DNA of 64,000 bases from an uncultured Pelagibacteraceae bacterium (GTDB lineage Bacteria > Pseudomonadota > Alphaproteobacteria > Pelagibacterales > Pelagibacteraceae), in the NCBI GenBank assembly GCA_902556855.1, contig CACDXJ010000002.1, positions 48,510 through 112,509 of the forward strand, in the 5' to 3' direction. This document shows, in pieces, positions 8,603-17,107 of the stretch (its first letter is position 1; every line of letters starts with the position of its first letter). Position numbers and translations under genes: made by a program. The notes under the pieces were generated by a model that made no database searches, was not told where the DNA came from, and worked only from the letters and a program-made list of their open reading frames with translations.

Positions 8603-9567
8603 TTTTTTTTTTGATTTTTTATAAAATCTTTGAAAGAAACTGCAGGATAACCCATTATTATTTTGTTGTCTTCAACGTCATTAACTACCCCACTTCCTCC
8701 GCCTATTTTTACATTATTACCAATTTTTAAATGGCCTGATACGCCTGCCTGTCCTCCAATTGAAACATTGTTGCCGATTTTTGTACTTCCTGCAAAACCT
8801 ACCTGGCCAGCTATCATACAATTAGATCCAATTTTAACATTGTGTGCTATGTGTACTTGATTATCTATATAAGTATTTTTTCCAATTTCAGTATCGTCAA
8901 TTGATCCTCTATCAATTGTGCATCCTGATGATATTTCTACATCATTATTGATAATAACTTTACCAATGTGAGGAAATTTTAAGTTTTTTTCTTTAAGAGG
9001 TATAAATCCAAAACCTTTTTGTCCTATTTTACAATTATCTTGAAGCACTACTCTATCTCCTAACAAACAGTTTTTAATAATTACATTTGATCCAATAATA
9101 CAATTAACGCCAATTTTTACGTTTTGTTCAATAATTGTATTAGATCCGATTATAGAATTTTTGCCTATTTTAACCTTTTTACCAATTAAAACATTATTTC
9201 CAAATTTTACAGAATTGTAACTCTTCTTGCTTGGTGATTTTAAAGATAAATCTGGATAATCAATATCGGCATCTGGATAGATTTTTTTTAAAGATTTTGC
9301 TAATTCAAATAAAACATTTTTTACAATTATTTTGTCAACACTAGAGGGAAGATGATTTTTCAACCTCTCAGTTGTAATACAAGCACTAGCTTTTGTATTT
9401 TTTGCTTCATCTACGTATTTTGCTGAGTCAAAAAAAGTAAGGTCATTTCTTTTTGATTTTTTTAGAGGTTTAATATCATTAATAATAAAATTTTTTTTAA
9501 AATCAATATTAGGAAAGATTTTATTTATTTTTATATTATTTTTTTTGAAAAAAAAATTTGAATTCAT
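8599..9567 (-). CDS. lpxD: UDP-3-O-(3-hydroxyacyl)glucosamine N-acyltransferase
   Basis: N-acylates the LpxC product in lipid A synthesis. The 322-residue protein has an N-terminal uridine-binding domain (about 1-100, with LTFFDSAKYVDEA) followed by a long hexapeptide-repeat helix and the segment IDNQVHIAHNVKIG that carries the catalytic histidine. It ends in a lysine-rich tail encoded by the T/A homopolymer that also abuts the fabZ start. It is 6 nt downstream of skp. lpxC is not in this window. Confidence 0.95.
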   Translation of the reverse strand: MNSNFFFKKNNIKINKIFPNIDFKKNFIINDIKPLKKSKRNDLTFFDSAKYVDEAKNTKASACITTERLKNHLPSSVDKIIVKNVLFELAKSLKKIYPDADIDYPDLSLKSPSKKSYNSVKFGNNVLIGKKVKIGKNSIIGSNTIIEQNVKIGVNCIIGSNVIIKNCLLGDRVVLQDNCKIGQKGFGFIPLKEKNLKFPHIGKVIINNDVEISSGCTIDRGSIDDTEIGKNTYIDNQVHIAHNVKIGSNCMIAGQVGFAGSTKIGNNVSIGGQAGVSGHLKIGNNVKIGGGSGVVNDVEDNKIIMGYPAVSFKDFIKNQKKK

Positions 9568-9573
9568 TCAAAT

Positions 9574-10098
9574 TTAATTTAGCTTAATTGATTTTAATTT
9601 TTGATTTAATTTTCCCATTATTTCTTTAGTAATATCCAAATTTTCATCTGCTAAGAGAAGATTTTTTTTGTCTATAACCATTCTAATTTTCTTCTCTTGC
9701 ATATATTCTCTTATAATTGGATTAAGGTTTTTTAAAAGTTCATTCCTTGCTTTGGCTCTTTCAGTCGCTACAGAATTTAACAGGTTATTTCTTTCTTTTT
9801 GTAAGTTTGAAACTTTTGATCTTAATTCAGTTACTTTTTTTTTATATTCCTCGGGTGAAATAATTTTTTTTTGCTCTATAATTTTCTTTTCCTCTTCCTG
9901 TATATTTTTTTCTTTATTATTTAAACTTTTAATACCTTTATCTAGCTTGTTTTTAAGATATGTTTGAGCTTTTTTACCAGCATTACTCTCATTAAGAATA
10001 AATTTAAAATCTAGAAAATAAGGCGCATCTGCAAATAAACTATTAGCTGAAAAAAAACTTATAAATAAAATAATTAAAATCTTTCTTAAAAAGCTCAT
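9574..10098 (-). CDS. skp: OmpH/Skp periplasmic chaperone
   Basis: Periplasmic holdase for unfolded outer-membrane proteins. The ATG at 10098 is preferred over an in-frame TTG at 10116, because it begins directly with the signal peptide MSFLRKILIILFISFF (cleavage likely after LFA) and falls just after the bamA stop rather than inside bamA. The mature part is the expected charged coiled coil (KEKNIQEEEKKIIEQKK) flanked by the tail-domain strands. The bamA-skp-lpxD order is the classic one. Confidence 0.9.
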   Translation of the reverse strand: MSFLRKILIILFISFFSANSLFADAPYFLDFKFILNESNAGKKAQTYLKNKLDKGIKSLNNKEKNIQEEEKKIIEQKKIISPEEYKKKVTELRSKVSNLQKERNNLLNSVATERAKARNELLKNLNPIIREYMQEKKIRMVIDKKNLLLADENLDITKEIMGKLNQKLKSIKLN

Positions 10099-10099
10099 T

Positions 10100-12334
10100 T
10101 TAAAAAGTTGTTCCAAGGTTAAAATTAAAACTTTCTGTTACATCTGTGTCTGCTTTTAATAGGTTAGAAGCTAAAGTAAATGTCATCGGGCCTATAGGTG
10201 AGTTCCATCTAGCTGTAAGGCCTGTGGAAGATCTTAATTCATTACTTTGATCTACAGAACTATCGTAATCCACCCCCCATACATTTCCAAAATCAAGAAA
10301 AAAACTAATGTCAGTATTTGTCGATTCAGGAAGCAAAGACGGCAAATTTGTTTCAAAATTAAAAGCTGCTGAATAATTTCCACCAATATGATCGTTTCCA
10401 TCTTTTGGTCCAATTTTATTTTTTTCAAAACCTCTTAATCTTCTTGAGCTTAAGCTAGTTCTTTTACTCAGTCTTACATTATCCTCTCCAACACCAGTAA
10501 CTGCTGAGGCGTAAAATTTGAATGCACTAACTACATCTGTACTAAAAGAATGATACTTACTTACACTTAAAACATTTGAGATTGACGCGCTATCTGAGTA
10601 AAAAGGTAAGCTTTGACTAAAACTTATGATCGAACCACTTGTAGGCATAAATGCCCTATTTCTTCTATCGTAACTAAACCCATACCTTCCAGCTACTTCA
10701 CTAAAAGTTCCACTCTGTTTTTTTAAAGTATCAGAGGCGTTAGTCTTTGTTTCTAAATCATCATAGCTTCCGCTAAATCCTAATGACGCTGTAATATTTT
10801 TATATTGCTCAAAAGACGTTCCAATACCAGCTGATAAAATCGAGTTTTTATAACCTCTATCTGGAACATCATTATTAGTACTAGATATAGAATAATTTAA
10901 AGAATTTCCTAAAAAATCATAGTTTGGATCTTCATAGTTTAAAGTTCCCTTAATTCTCTCCTCGTCAACTTCAGCATTAAACCCCACTTTCTTACCTTGG
11001 CCTAACCAATTATTTTCAGAAACATTAAACGCAAAACTACCACCATTCGTACCTACACCTGCACCTGCTGATATTTCCCCAGTAGGCTTTTCTTCAACAT
11101 TAATAGTTATAGTTTTTAAATTATTTTTACTTCCGTCTTCTACTTTTGATGTAACATTTTTAAAAATGTTTCTTGATTTTATTTCTGCTATTGATTTATC
11201 TAAATTAAGTTTTGTAAAAGGGTCGCCTTCGTCTAAAATAAGTTCACTTCTTATAACATCTTCATTAGTTACGTTATTTCCAGTTATTGAAATTCTCTCA
11301 ACTAATACCTTATCTCCTTCAAAAACATTAAATATAATTTTGATAGTATCATCTTCAATTACTTCCTCAACATTATGCTCAACAAATTGTAAATTTTTGT
11401 CTGCAATTAATTCATCAAGGTTTTCTAATAATTTTTTTACCTTAAACGGTGAATAATAACTACCCAAATATTTTTCGTACTCTTTGTTTAATGAAAAAAA
11501 TAGTTTTTTATCAAAAACTGGATCTACATTTGTTGATATTTTTTGAATTACATATCTTATTCCTTCATCAATAGAATAAACTAAATCAGCTTGACCCGTA
11601 TCTTGATTAATTTGTGCCATATTAGAGTTTACTTTTACATCATAAAAACCAAGAGATTTATAGTAATTTGATAAAAGTCTTTTATCTAAATTAATTAAGT
11701 TTTCAGAAAAATTTGTATTTCTCGAAATTATTTTCCAAAATTTATCTTCCTCACTTGCAATAATATCTCGAAGTCTACCTGATCTAATTGAATTATTTCC
11801 AATAAATTTGATCGAGGATATTTTTGTTTGCTTTCCTCTATCAACTTCAATAACTAAATCTAAATTATCACTATCAACCTCTCTTACTTTTGCATTAACA
11901 GAGCTAAAATTGTAACCTGCAGAAGCGTATAAATCTTTAATCAATTCAATATCTTTAGCTAAATAAGATTTTATAAATGACCTCTTCTCTTTTAGCTTGA
12001 TTATTTTTTTTATTTGATCTTTATAATTATTACTCTTTTCACCTAATATAATTAGCTGATTTATAATTGGATACTCTTTTAAAGTAACAGTAAGAGTGTT
12101 GTTAATTAAATTTACACTTACGTTTTCAAAAAAATTAGTTGAATATAAATTTTTTAAGATGTCATCTAAATCGTTATCAGAATAATTTTTACCAATACTT
12201 ATCTCTCCGTATATTTTAACTGTTTCATCAGAAACTCTTTTGTTCCCTTTTATGATTAAGTTGTTTGCCACCTCGGCGTTTAAAGAGGTTATTGAAAAAA
12301 TCGAAATTATCAAAATGATCAAAATATTTTTCAT
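10100..12334 (-). CDS. bamA: Outer-membrane protein assembly factor BamA
   Basis: Core of the BAM complex that inserts beta-barrel proteins into the outer membrane. The 744 residues include a signal peptide (cut after SLNA, about residue 20), consecutive POTRA domains over roughly the first 400 residues, and a C-terminal 16-strand barrel ending in phenylalanine as expected for an outer-membrane protein. The RRLRGFE motif in the barrel corresponds to the conserved loop-6 VRGF/Y signature. It follows dxr directly (5 nt); the rseP protease gene normally found between them is not there. Confidence 0.95.
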   Translation of the reverse strand: MKNILIILIISIFSITSLNAEVANNLIIKGNKRVSDETVKIYGEISIGKNYSDNDLDDILKNLYSTNFFENVSVNLINNTLTVTLKEYPIINQLIILGEKSNNYKDQIKKIIKLKEKRSFIKSYLAKDIELIKDLYASAGYNFSSVNAKVREVDSDNLDLVIEVDRGKQTKISSIKFIGNNSIRSGRLRDIIASEEDKFWKIISRNTNFSENLINLDKRLLSNYYKSLGFYDVKVNSNMAQINQDTGQADLVYSIDEGIRYVIQKISTNVDPVFDKKLFFSLNKEYEKYLGSYYSPFKVKKLLENLDELIADKNLQFVEHNVEEVIEDDTIKIIFNVFEGDKVLVERISITGNNVTNEDVIRSELILDEGDPFTKLNLDKSIAEIKSRNIFKNVTSKVEDGSKNNLKTITINVEEKPTGEISAGAGVGTNGGSFAFNVSENNWLGQGKKVGFNAEVDEERIKGTLNYEDPNYDFLGNSLNYSISSTNNDVPDRGYKNSILSAGIGTSFEQYKNITASLGFSGSYDDLETKTNASDTLKKQSGTFSEVAGRYGFSYDRRNRAFMPTSGSIISFSQSLPFYSDSASISNVLSVSKYHSFSTDVVSAFKFYASAVTGVGEDNVRLSKRTSLSSRRLRGFEKNKIGPKDGNDHIGGNYSAAFNFETNLPSLLPESTNTDISFFLDFGNVWGVDYDSSVDQSNELRSSTGLTARWNSPIGPMTFTLASNLLKADTDVTESFNFNLGTTF

Positions 12335-12339
12335 AAGTA

Positions 12340-13497
12340 TTAACTAATTTTCTTTATAGTTGATTTTCTCGCCCAGTTATCAATTTCATATATTTGATTA
12401 ATATTTTTAGGTCTTCTTATAGCATATTTTTTATAATTTCTATCTTTCAGAATGCTCAAAATGAATTTATTAATGCTGAGAAAAGGTATCTTTTTTCCTA
12501 AAAAATGTTCAACTAATATTTCATTTGCTGCATTAATAATTATAGGAGTAGACGGATATTCATTTGCTCTCTTTTTGAGCTTTATAATTGGAAATATTTT
12601 TTGATCAACTTTTTTAAAGAAAATACTTTTTAAATAATTGCTTTCCTTAATTTTGTAAAATTCTTTAATATTTAGACCTTTATCAAAAATAGCGTTTGCT
12701 AGAGGTATTATCATTGATGTCTCATGATAAACAAATTTAGTTAATCCATTTTTAAATGTTACTATTGCATGTACAAGAGACTCTGGGTGTATAACAATTT
12801 CAAGTTTACTTTCAGGTAAATTAAATAATTTTTGAGCCTCAATTAATTCAAAAATTTTATTCATTAAAGTTGCAGAATCAATTGAGATCTTCTTACCCAT
12901 TTTCCACCTAGGATGTTTTAAAGCATCAGAGGGTTTTATTTTGTTAAGATCATTCACTTTAGTATTTAAAAAAGGGCCTCCTGAGGCCGTAATAATTATT
13001 TTTTTAATTTCATTAATGTTATGATTTTCTAAAATTTTCATTATTGAAAAATGTTCTGAGTCAATTGGAATAATTTTTGTATTATTTACAGTTGCAGCTT
13101 TTTTAATTATATTCCATCCACATATAACCGACTCCTTGTTTGCAATCAGTATTTTTTTTGAATTTTTAATCATAGAAATAGTAGGCCTTAATCCTGCTAA
13201 TCCAGGAATAGCAGATATAGTTAAATCACTTTTCATAAAAGATTTATGTGACTCAAAATTATTTAAAATTTTAATTTTCTTTTTTTTTAATTTATTTTTT
13301 ATTTTTTTAAATGTTTCAAAATTATTAATAATAAATATTTTTGGTTTATATTTTTTGATTTGATTGAGAATTATCGAGTAATTTTTATTTGCTGAAAGAA
13401 TATTTACTTTGAAATGATTTTTTTTTTTATCTATAATTTTTAATGTAGAAAGGCCTATTGAGCCAGTTGATCCAAGAATTGAAATTGATTTAGTCAT
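12340..13497 (-). CDS. dxr: 1-deoxy-D-xylulose 5-phosphate reductoisomerase
   Basis: Second enzyme of the MEP isoprenoid pathway, making MEP with NADPH. At 385 residues it has full family length, with the Rossmann GSTGSIG (9-15), IANKES (118-123), the metal-binding D146-S-E148, ASGGPF (171-176), HPRWKMG (195-201) and DSATLMNK (207-214). It overlaps cdsA by 4 nt. Together with uppS it supplies polyprenyl precursors close to the envelope genes that consume them. Confidence 0.96.
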   Translation of the reverse strand: MTKSISILGSTGSIGLSTLKIIDKKKNHFKVNILSANKNYSIILNQIKKYKPKIFIINNFETFKKIKNKLKKKKIKILNNFESHKSFMKSDLTISAIPGLAGLRPTISMIKNSKKILIANKESVICGWNIIKKAATVNNTKIIPIDSEHFSIMKILENHNINEIKKIIITASGGPFLNTKVNDLNKIKPSDALKHPRWKMGKKISIDSATLMNKIFELIEAQKLFNLPESKLEIVIHPESLVHAIVTFKNGLTKFVYHETSMIIPLANAIFDKGLNIKEFYKIKESNYLKSIFFKKVDQKIFPIIKLKKRANEYPSTPIIINAANEILVEHFLGKKIPFLSINKFILSILKDRNYKKYAIRRPKNINQIYEIDNWARKSTIKKIS

Positions 13498-14135
13498 AGA
13501 AAAAATAATAAGAGTCCAGTTGGTAAACCAAAAAGTATACTATCTAACCTGTCAAGAATTCCACCATGACCTGGTAAAAAATTACTTGTATCTTTAATTT
13601 TTGCTTTTCTTTTTATATATGAAAAAATTAAATCTCCAATTTGGCATGCTATAGAAATTCCGATCGAAAGGAATAAGATGCTTAGGTTTACAGTATTAGT
13701 ATAATAAAAAGTAAGGGACATTATTGTTAAATAAGTAAATACAATAGAACCTATTGCGCCAGAAATTGTTTTATTGGGACTTATCTTTGTAAGTTTTGGT
13801 CCTTTTAAAAAGTTTCCAATAACATATCCTCCAATGTCTGAAGATATACAACCTAATAATATAATTAAAATTAGAATTTTAAGATGAATTAAATCGGAAA
13901 ATACCAAAAATAAAAAACAAAAGAAAAACATATAGGTTATAAAAAAGAAATTGAAAAAAAATATGAAAATATTTCTTTTAAATATTTTATTTATTAAGTT
14001 ATGAAATTCAAGAAGCGCAATTACGCCTAATACTATTAAACTATATACTAAAAATATTTTTAAGGTAAAAATTAGATATACCATTATTAACAAAAATAAA
14101 GATGTATAAACTCTGTTTTTAAAATTTTTTTTCAT
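13494..14135 (-). CDS. cdsA: Phosphatidate cytidylyltransferase (short form)
   Basis: Makes CDP-diacylglycerol, the branch-point of phospholipid synthesis, in the inner membrane. The C-terminal signature is clear: the SDIGGY segment, ISPNKTISGAIGS, and PGHGGILDRLDS near the end. The protein has 213 residues against about 260-285 for most family members; the missing part is N-terminal membrane segments, since it begins KNFKNRVYTSL and goes straight into helices. The catalytic half is intact, so I read this as streamlining rather than damage. Confidence 0.92.
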   Translation of the reverse strand: MKKNFKNRVYTSLFLLIMVYLIFTLKIFLVYSLIVLGVIALLEFHNLINKIFKRNIFIFFFNFFFITYMFFFCFLFLVFSDLIHLKILILIILLGCISSDIGGYVIGNFLKGPKLTKISPNKTISGAIGSIVFTYLTIMSLTFYYTNTVNLSILFLSIGISIACQIGDLIFSYIKRKAKIKDTSNFLPGHGGILDRLDSILFGLPTGLLLFFL

Positions 14136-14800
14136 TAAATTTTGCCAAAATTTCTCTTACTTTTTTTATATTTAGATATAATTTTTTTTAAATCACTAGA
14201 ATTAAAATCAGGCCACAATTTTTTTAAGAAAAAAAGTTCAGCATATGCAAGCTGCCAAAGCATAAAATTGCTCAGTCTTTGATGTCCGCCTGTTCTTACA
14301 AGTATTTCTGGGTCAGGCATATTTTTAGTATAAAGATTTTTTTCAAAATTTTTCACATTAGTTTGTTTTGTTTTATTTGCTGCTCTTACTATCTCATTTT
14401 TTGATCCATAATTGACAGCTAAATTTACAACAATTTTTTTGTTTTTTTTTGTATAACTCAGTGTTTTTTTTAGAATTTGCCTTATATCTGGAGATAAATT
14501 TTTTTGATCGCCTAATATGTTAATTCTTATTCCTGATGAATTGATAATCTTCAACTCTTTAGAAAAGTAACTTTTAATTAGTCTAAATAAAAAATTTATC
14601 TCTGCTCTTGGTCTTTTCCAGTTTTCAGATGAAAAAACATAAAAAGTAACGAATGGTATTTTTAGATTTATTGAGGCTTTAACAATTTTTTTAACTGTCT
14701 CAACTCCTTTAATGTGGCCAAAGTTTCTCCCTTTAGATTTTTTTTTACCCCACCTTCCATTGCCATCCATAATGAAAGCAATATGGTTGAGCTTGTTCAT
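14135..14800 (-). CDS. uppS: Undecaprenyl diphosphate synthase (cis-prenyltransferase)
   Basis: Extends FPP with cis-isoprene units to give the C55 carrier for peptidoglycan and surface polysaccharides. Signatures visible in 221 residues: IMDGNGRWGKK (10-20, catalytic D12), FSSENWKRP (56-64), the RTGGHQRLSNF segment, and the WPDF motif near the C-terminus. It shares one base with cdsA and overlaps frr by 4 nt. Confidence 0.96.
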   Translation of the reverse strand: MNKLNHIAFIMDGNGRWGKKKSKGRNFGHIKGVETVKKIVKASINLKIPFVTFYVFSSENWKRPRAEINFLFRLIKSYFSKELKIINSSGIRINILGDQKNLSPDIRQILKKTLSYTKKNKKIVVNLAVNYGSKNEIVRAANKTKQTNVKNFEKNLYTKNMPDPEILVRTGGHQRLSNFMLWQLAYAELFFLKKLWPDFNSSDLKKIISKYKKSKRNFGKI

Positions 14801-15357
14801 ATTTGTATAATCTCTTTTTCTTTTTCAATTAGTATTTTTTCAATATTTTCAATGTTTGAATCGGTTATTTTTTGTATGTTTTTTTCAAAATTTTTATTTT
14901 CATCTTCTGATATTTTTTTATCTTTAAGTTTTTTTTTTAAATCTTCGTTAGCTTCTCTTCTGATATTTCTTATTGCGATTTTACTTTTTTCACCCATATT
15001 TTTTAGAATCTTAATCATCTCTTTTCTTCTTTCCTCCGTAAGGTCTGGAATTCGTAATCTGATTATTTGTCCATCTATTTGTGGATTTATTCCTAATTCT
15101 GATTTTTGTATAGCTGACTCAATAAGGTTTATATTTGCTTTATCCCAAACTTGTATCGAAATCAATCTTGCCTCTGGCACACTTACAGTTCCAAGTTGTT
15201 GTATTGGCATAAATTGTCCGTATACATCGACCTTGATAGTATCCAACATGTTTATATTAGCTCTTCCTGTCCTTAATGTAGATGTATCTTTTCTGAATGA
15301 TTGGATGCTCTTTTCCATTTTAATTGAATAGTTTTTCTCGTTAAATTCAGAGCTCAA
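14797..15357 (-). CDS. frr: Ribosome recycling factor
   Basis: Splits post-termination ribosomes with EF-G. At 186 residues it has the typical length, with the conserved RTGRANINMLD start of the long helix bundle, the hinge/domain II section and the RNIRREAN motif. It begins 2 nt after the tsf stop. In most proteobacteria the UMP kinase gene pyrH lies between tsf and frr; here there is no room for it. Confidence 0.96.
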   Translation of the reverse strand: MSSEFNEKNYSIKMEKSIQSFRKDTSTLRTGRANINMLDTIKVDVYGQFMPIQQLGTVSVPEARLISIQVWDKANINLIESAIQKSELGINPQIDGQIIRLRIPDLTEERRKEMIKILKNMGEKSKIAIRNIRREANEDLKKKLKDKKISEDENKNFEKNIQKITDSNIENIEKILIEKEKEIIQI

Positions 15358-15359
15358 TT

Positions 15360-16226
15360 TTACACTCCTTCACCAACTTTAAATCTTATAAAATCTTTTA
15401 TTTTTATTTGACCATTTGAAGAATTCTCTTTAATAACATCAGAGACTTTTTTTTGTGAGTCCATGATCCAAATCTGATTTAAAAGTGAGTTATCGTTTAA
15501 AAACTTATTTATTTTTCCTTTAGATATTTTATCTACCATTTCTGCAGGCTTACCAGAATTAATTATTTCTGCTTTTATAATTTCTAATTCTTTGTCTACA
15601 ATTTTTTTATCTATACCTGACTCTGTTATTGAAAGAGGGTTAGATGCAGCAACATGCATTGCAATTTTTGTACCTAGCTCCTTTATCTCTTTTGATGTTC
15701 CCCCTTCTAATTTTACAATAGCTATAATTTTACCAATATTTTTCTCTATTGCGGAGTGCACATAGAAAGAATTCACACCATTTTCATTATTAAAAAAATT
15801 TGCTCTTCTTATGGTAATTTTTTCACCAATTTTTGCGATCAAACTTACTAAATTGTCTTCAACTGTCTGACCGTTTTTTGTTTTATAGCTATTTATTTTT
15901 TCTAAGTTTGCCTTACATATAAAATTTATTTCAGATAATTCTTTACAGAAACTTATAAAATCCTCATTTTTTGCAACAAAATCTGTTTCACTATTTATTT
16001 CTATAATTGAAACCTGTCCTTCATGTTCTTGGGCTAAGACTAAACCTTCAGAAGCAGTTCTGCTCATTTTTTTAGATGCTTTAGCAATACCTTTTTTTCT
16101 TAAAAATTCTATAGATTTTTCTATATCACCTTTTGTGTCATCTAAAGCTAATTTACAGTCTTTAAATCCTACACCAGTAAGTTCTCTGAGTTTTTTTATA
16201 TTTTCTAACAGTTCTTTATTTGACAT
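15360..16226 (-). CDS. tsf: Elongation factor Ts
   Basis: Nucleotide-exchange factor for EF-Tu. The 288-residue protein has the N-terminal UBA-like domain (LRELTGVGFKDCK at 13-25), the EF-Tu-contacting TDFVAKN core (81-87) and both core repeats. It lies 17 nt after rpsB in the universal rpsB-tsf pair and is expected to be co-regulated with it through the rpsB leader. Confidence 0.97.
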   Translation of the reverse strand: MSNKELLENIKKLRELTGVGFKDCKLALDDTKGDIEKSIEFLRKKGIAKASKKMSRTASEGLVLAQEHEGQVSIIEINSETDFVAKNEDFISFCKELSEINFICKANLEKINSYKTKNGQTVEDNLVSLIAKIGEKITIRRANFFNNENGVNSFYVHSAIEKNIGKIIAIVKLEGGTSKEIKELGTKIAMHVAASNPLSITESGIDKKIVDKELEIIKAEIINSGKPAEMVDKISKGKINKFLNDNSLLNQIWIMDSQKKVSDVIKENSSNGQIKIKDFIRFKVGEGV

Positions 16227-16243
16227 TATTTTTTGAAAAAATA

Positions 16244-16987
16244 TTAATTTTTTTTACTTTCAGGTTTCAATGATTTATCTTTTTTAACATCAGCATCCTT
16301 GATAAACTTTTCAGCATCTTTAATTGTATTTTTTAATAATTCGCAATAAAGATTAATTGATCTTCTCGCATCATCATTACCAGGTATCGGAAAATTAATT
16401 CCTGTTGGATCCGAGTTGGTGTCTAAGACAGCGATAATCGGTATCCCAAGTTTTTTTGCTTCTGCTACTGCAAGAGATTCTATATTAGTGTCAATTATAA
16501 ATAATAAATCTGGTGTTTTTTTCATTTCAACAATACCACCTAACGATCTATTAAGTTTTTCTTTTTCTTTACCAAATTTTAATATTTCTTTTTTTGTAAA
16601 TCCTACGTTTTCTTTTGAAAGTTGGTCGTCTAATTTTTTTAATCTTTTAATTGAATTTTGAATTGTATTCCAGTTTGTAAGCATTCCGCCTAACCATCTG
16701 TAGTTAACGTAATATTGATTAGTTTCTTTAGCAAGTTCACTAATTTGTTCCGATGCTTGTTTTTTTGTAGATACGATTAAAATTTTTCCTCCATTGGATA
16801 TTACTTTATGTACTTGAACCAATGCGTTTTTTAAAAACTCAACAGTTTGTGTTAAATCAATAATGTGTATTGAATTTTTTTCTCCAAAAATAAATTTTTT
16901 CATTTTTGGATTCCATCTAAGCGTTTTGTGACCTAGGTGTACACCCGCCTCTAATAATTGTTTTATGTCTACTTTTGGTACGTTCAT
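16244..16987 (-). CDS. rpsB: 30S ribosomal protein S2
   Basis: Small-subunit protein on the solvent side of the 30S. The 247 residues include [18 protein letters not shown] (12-29), [11 protein letters not shown] and [11 protein letters not shown], all standard S2 signatures, with a short lysine-rich tail. It is the first gene after the only gap above 100 nt inside the 36-kb minus-strand block, and that gap carries a strongly structured leader. A TTTTCCGG run rather than a Shine-Dalgarno sequence precedes the start region. Confidence 0.97.
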   Translation of the reverse strand: MNVPKVDIKQLLEAGVHLGHKTLRWNPKMKKFIFGEKNSIHIIDLTQTVEFLKNALVQVHKVISNGGKILIVSTKKQASEQISELAKETNQYYVNYRWLGGMLTNWNTIQNSIKRLKKLDDQLSKENVGFTKKEILKFGKEKEKLNRSLGGIVEMKKTPDLLFIIDTNIESLAVAEAKKLGIPIIAVLDTNSDPTGINFPIPGNDDARRSINLYCELLKNTIKDAEKFIKDADVKKDKSLKPESKKN

Positions 16988-17065
16988 ATTTTTTTCCGGT
17001 TAATCCACCACAGTAATTCCATTTTAATGGACCGGTAGGGCAATGCCCTTCTAACTGTGTGCGTA
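16988..17065 (-). promoter_or_regulatory. Candidate structured mRNA leader of rpsB-tsf
   Basis: Three pairings can be read directly. GGGCATTGCCC (17038-17048) is a 4-bp hairpin with a 3-nt loop. TCCATTAAAATGGA (17018-17031) is a perfect 6-bp hairpin with a 2-nt loop. ACCGGT at 17031-17036 can pair with ACCGG at 16996-17000, closing a multiloop around the second hairpin and ending about 8 nt before the start codon, where it could hide the initiation region. S2 autoregulation through its leader is established in E. coli; applying it here is inference. Confidence 0.55.
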
Positions 17066-17107
17066 ATATTCAACTGATATATACAAACAACCTAAAAAAT
17101 CAATACT
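17066..17107 (-). promoter_or_regulatory. Probable promoter zone for the rpsB-to-lpxB cluster
   Basis: This AT-rich stretch separates the dnaE stop from the leader hairpins. On the minus strand it contains TTGATT and TTGTTT (possible -35 elements) followed by TATATC and TATTAC (possible -10 elements); several spacings work and I cannot choose between them. It is the only plausible internal promoter site wide enough in the block. Confidence 0.3.

Noticed and set aside
14714..15331. Long plus-strand frame (205 codons) opposite frr
   Set aside because: It is a shadow of frr and uppS; the minus-strand genes are unmistakable and the plus-strand product is low-complexity Phe/Ile/Ser.
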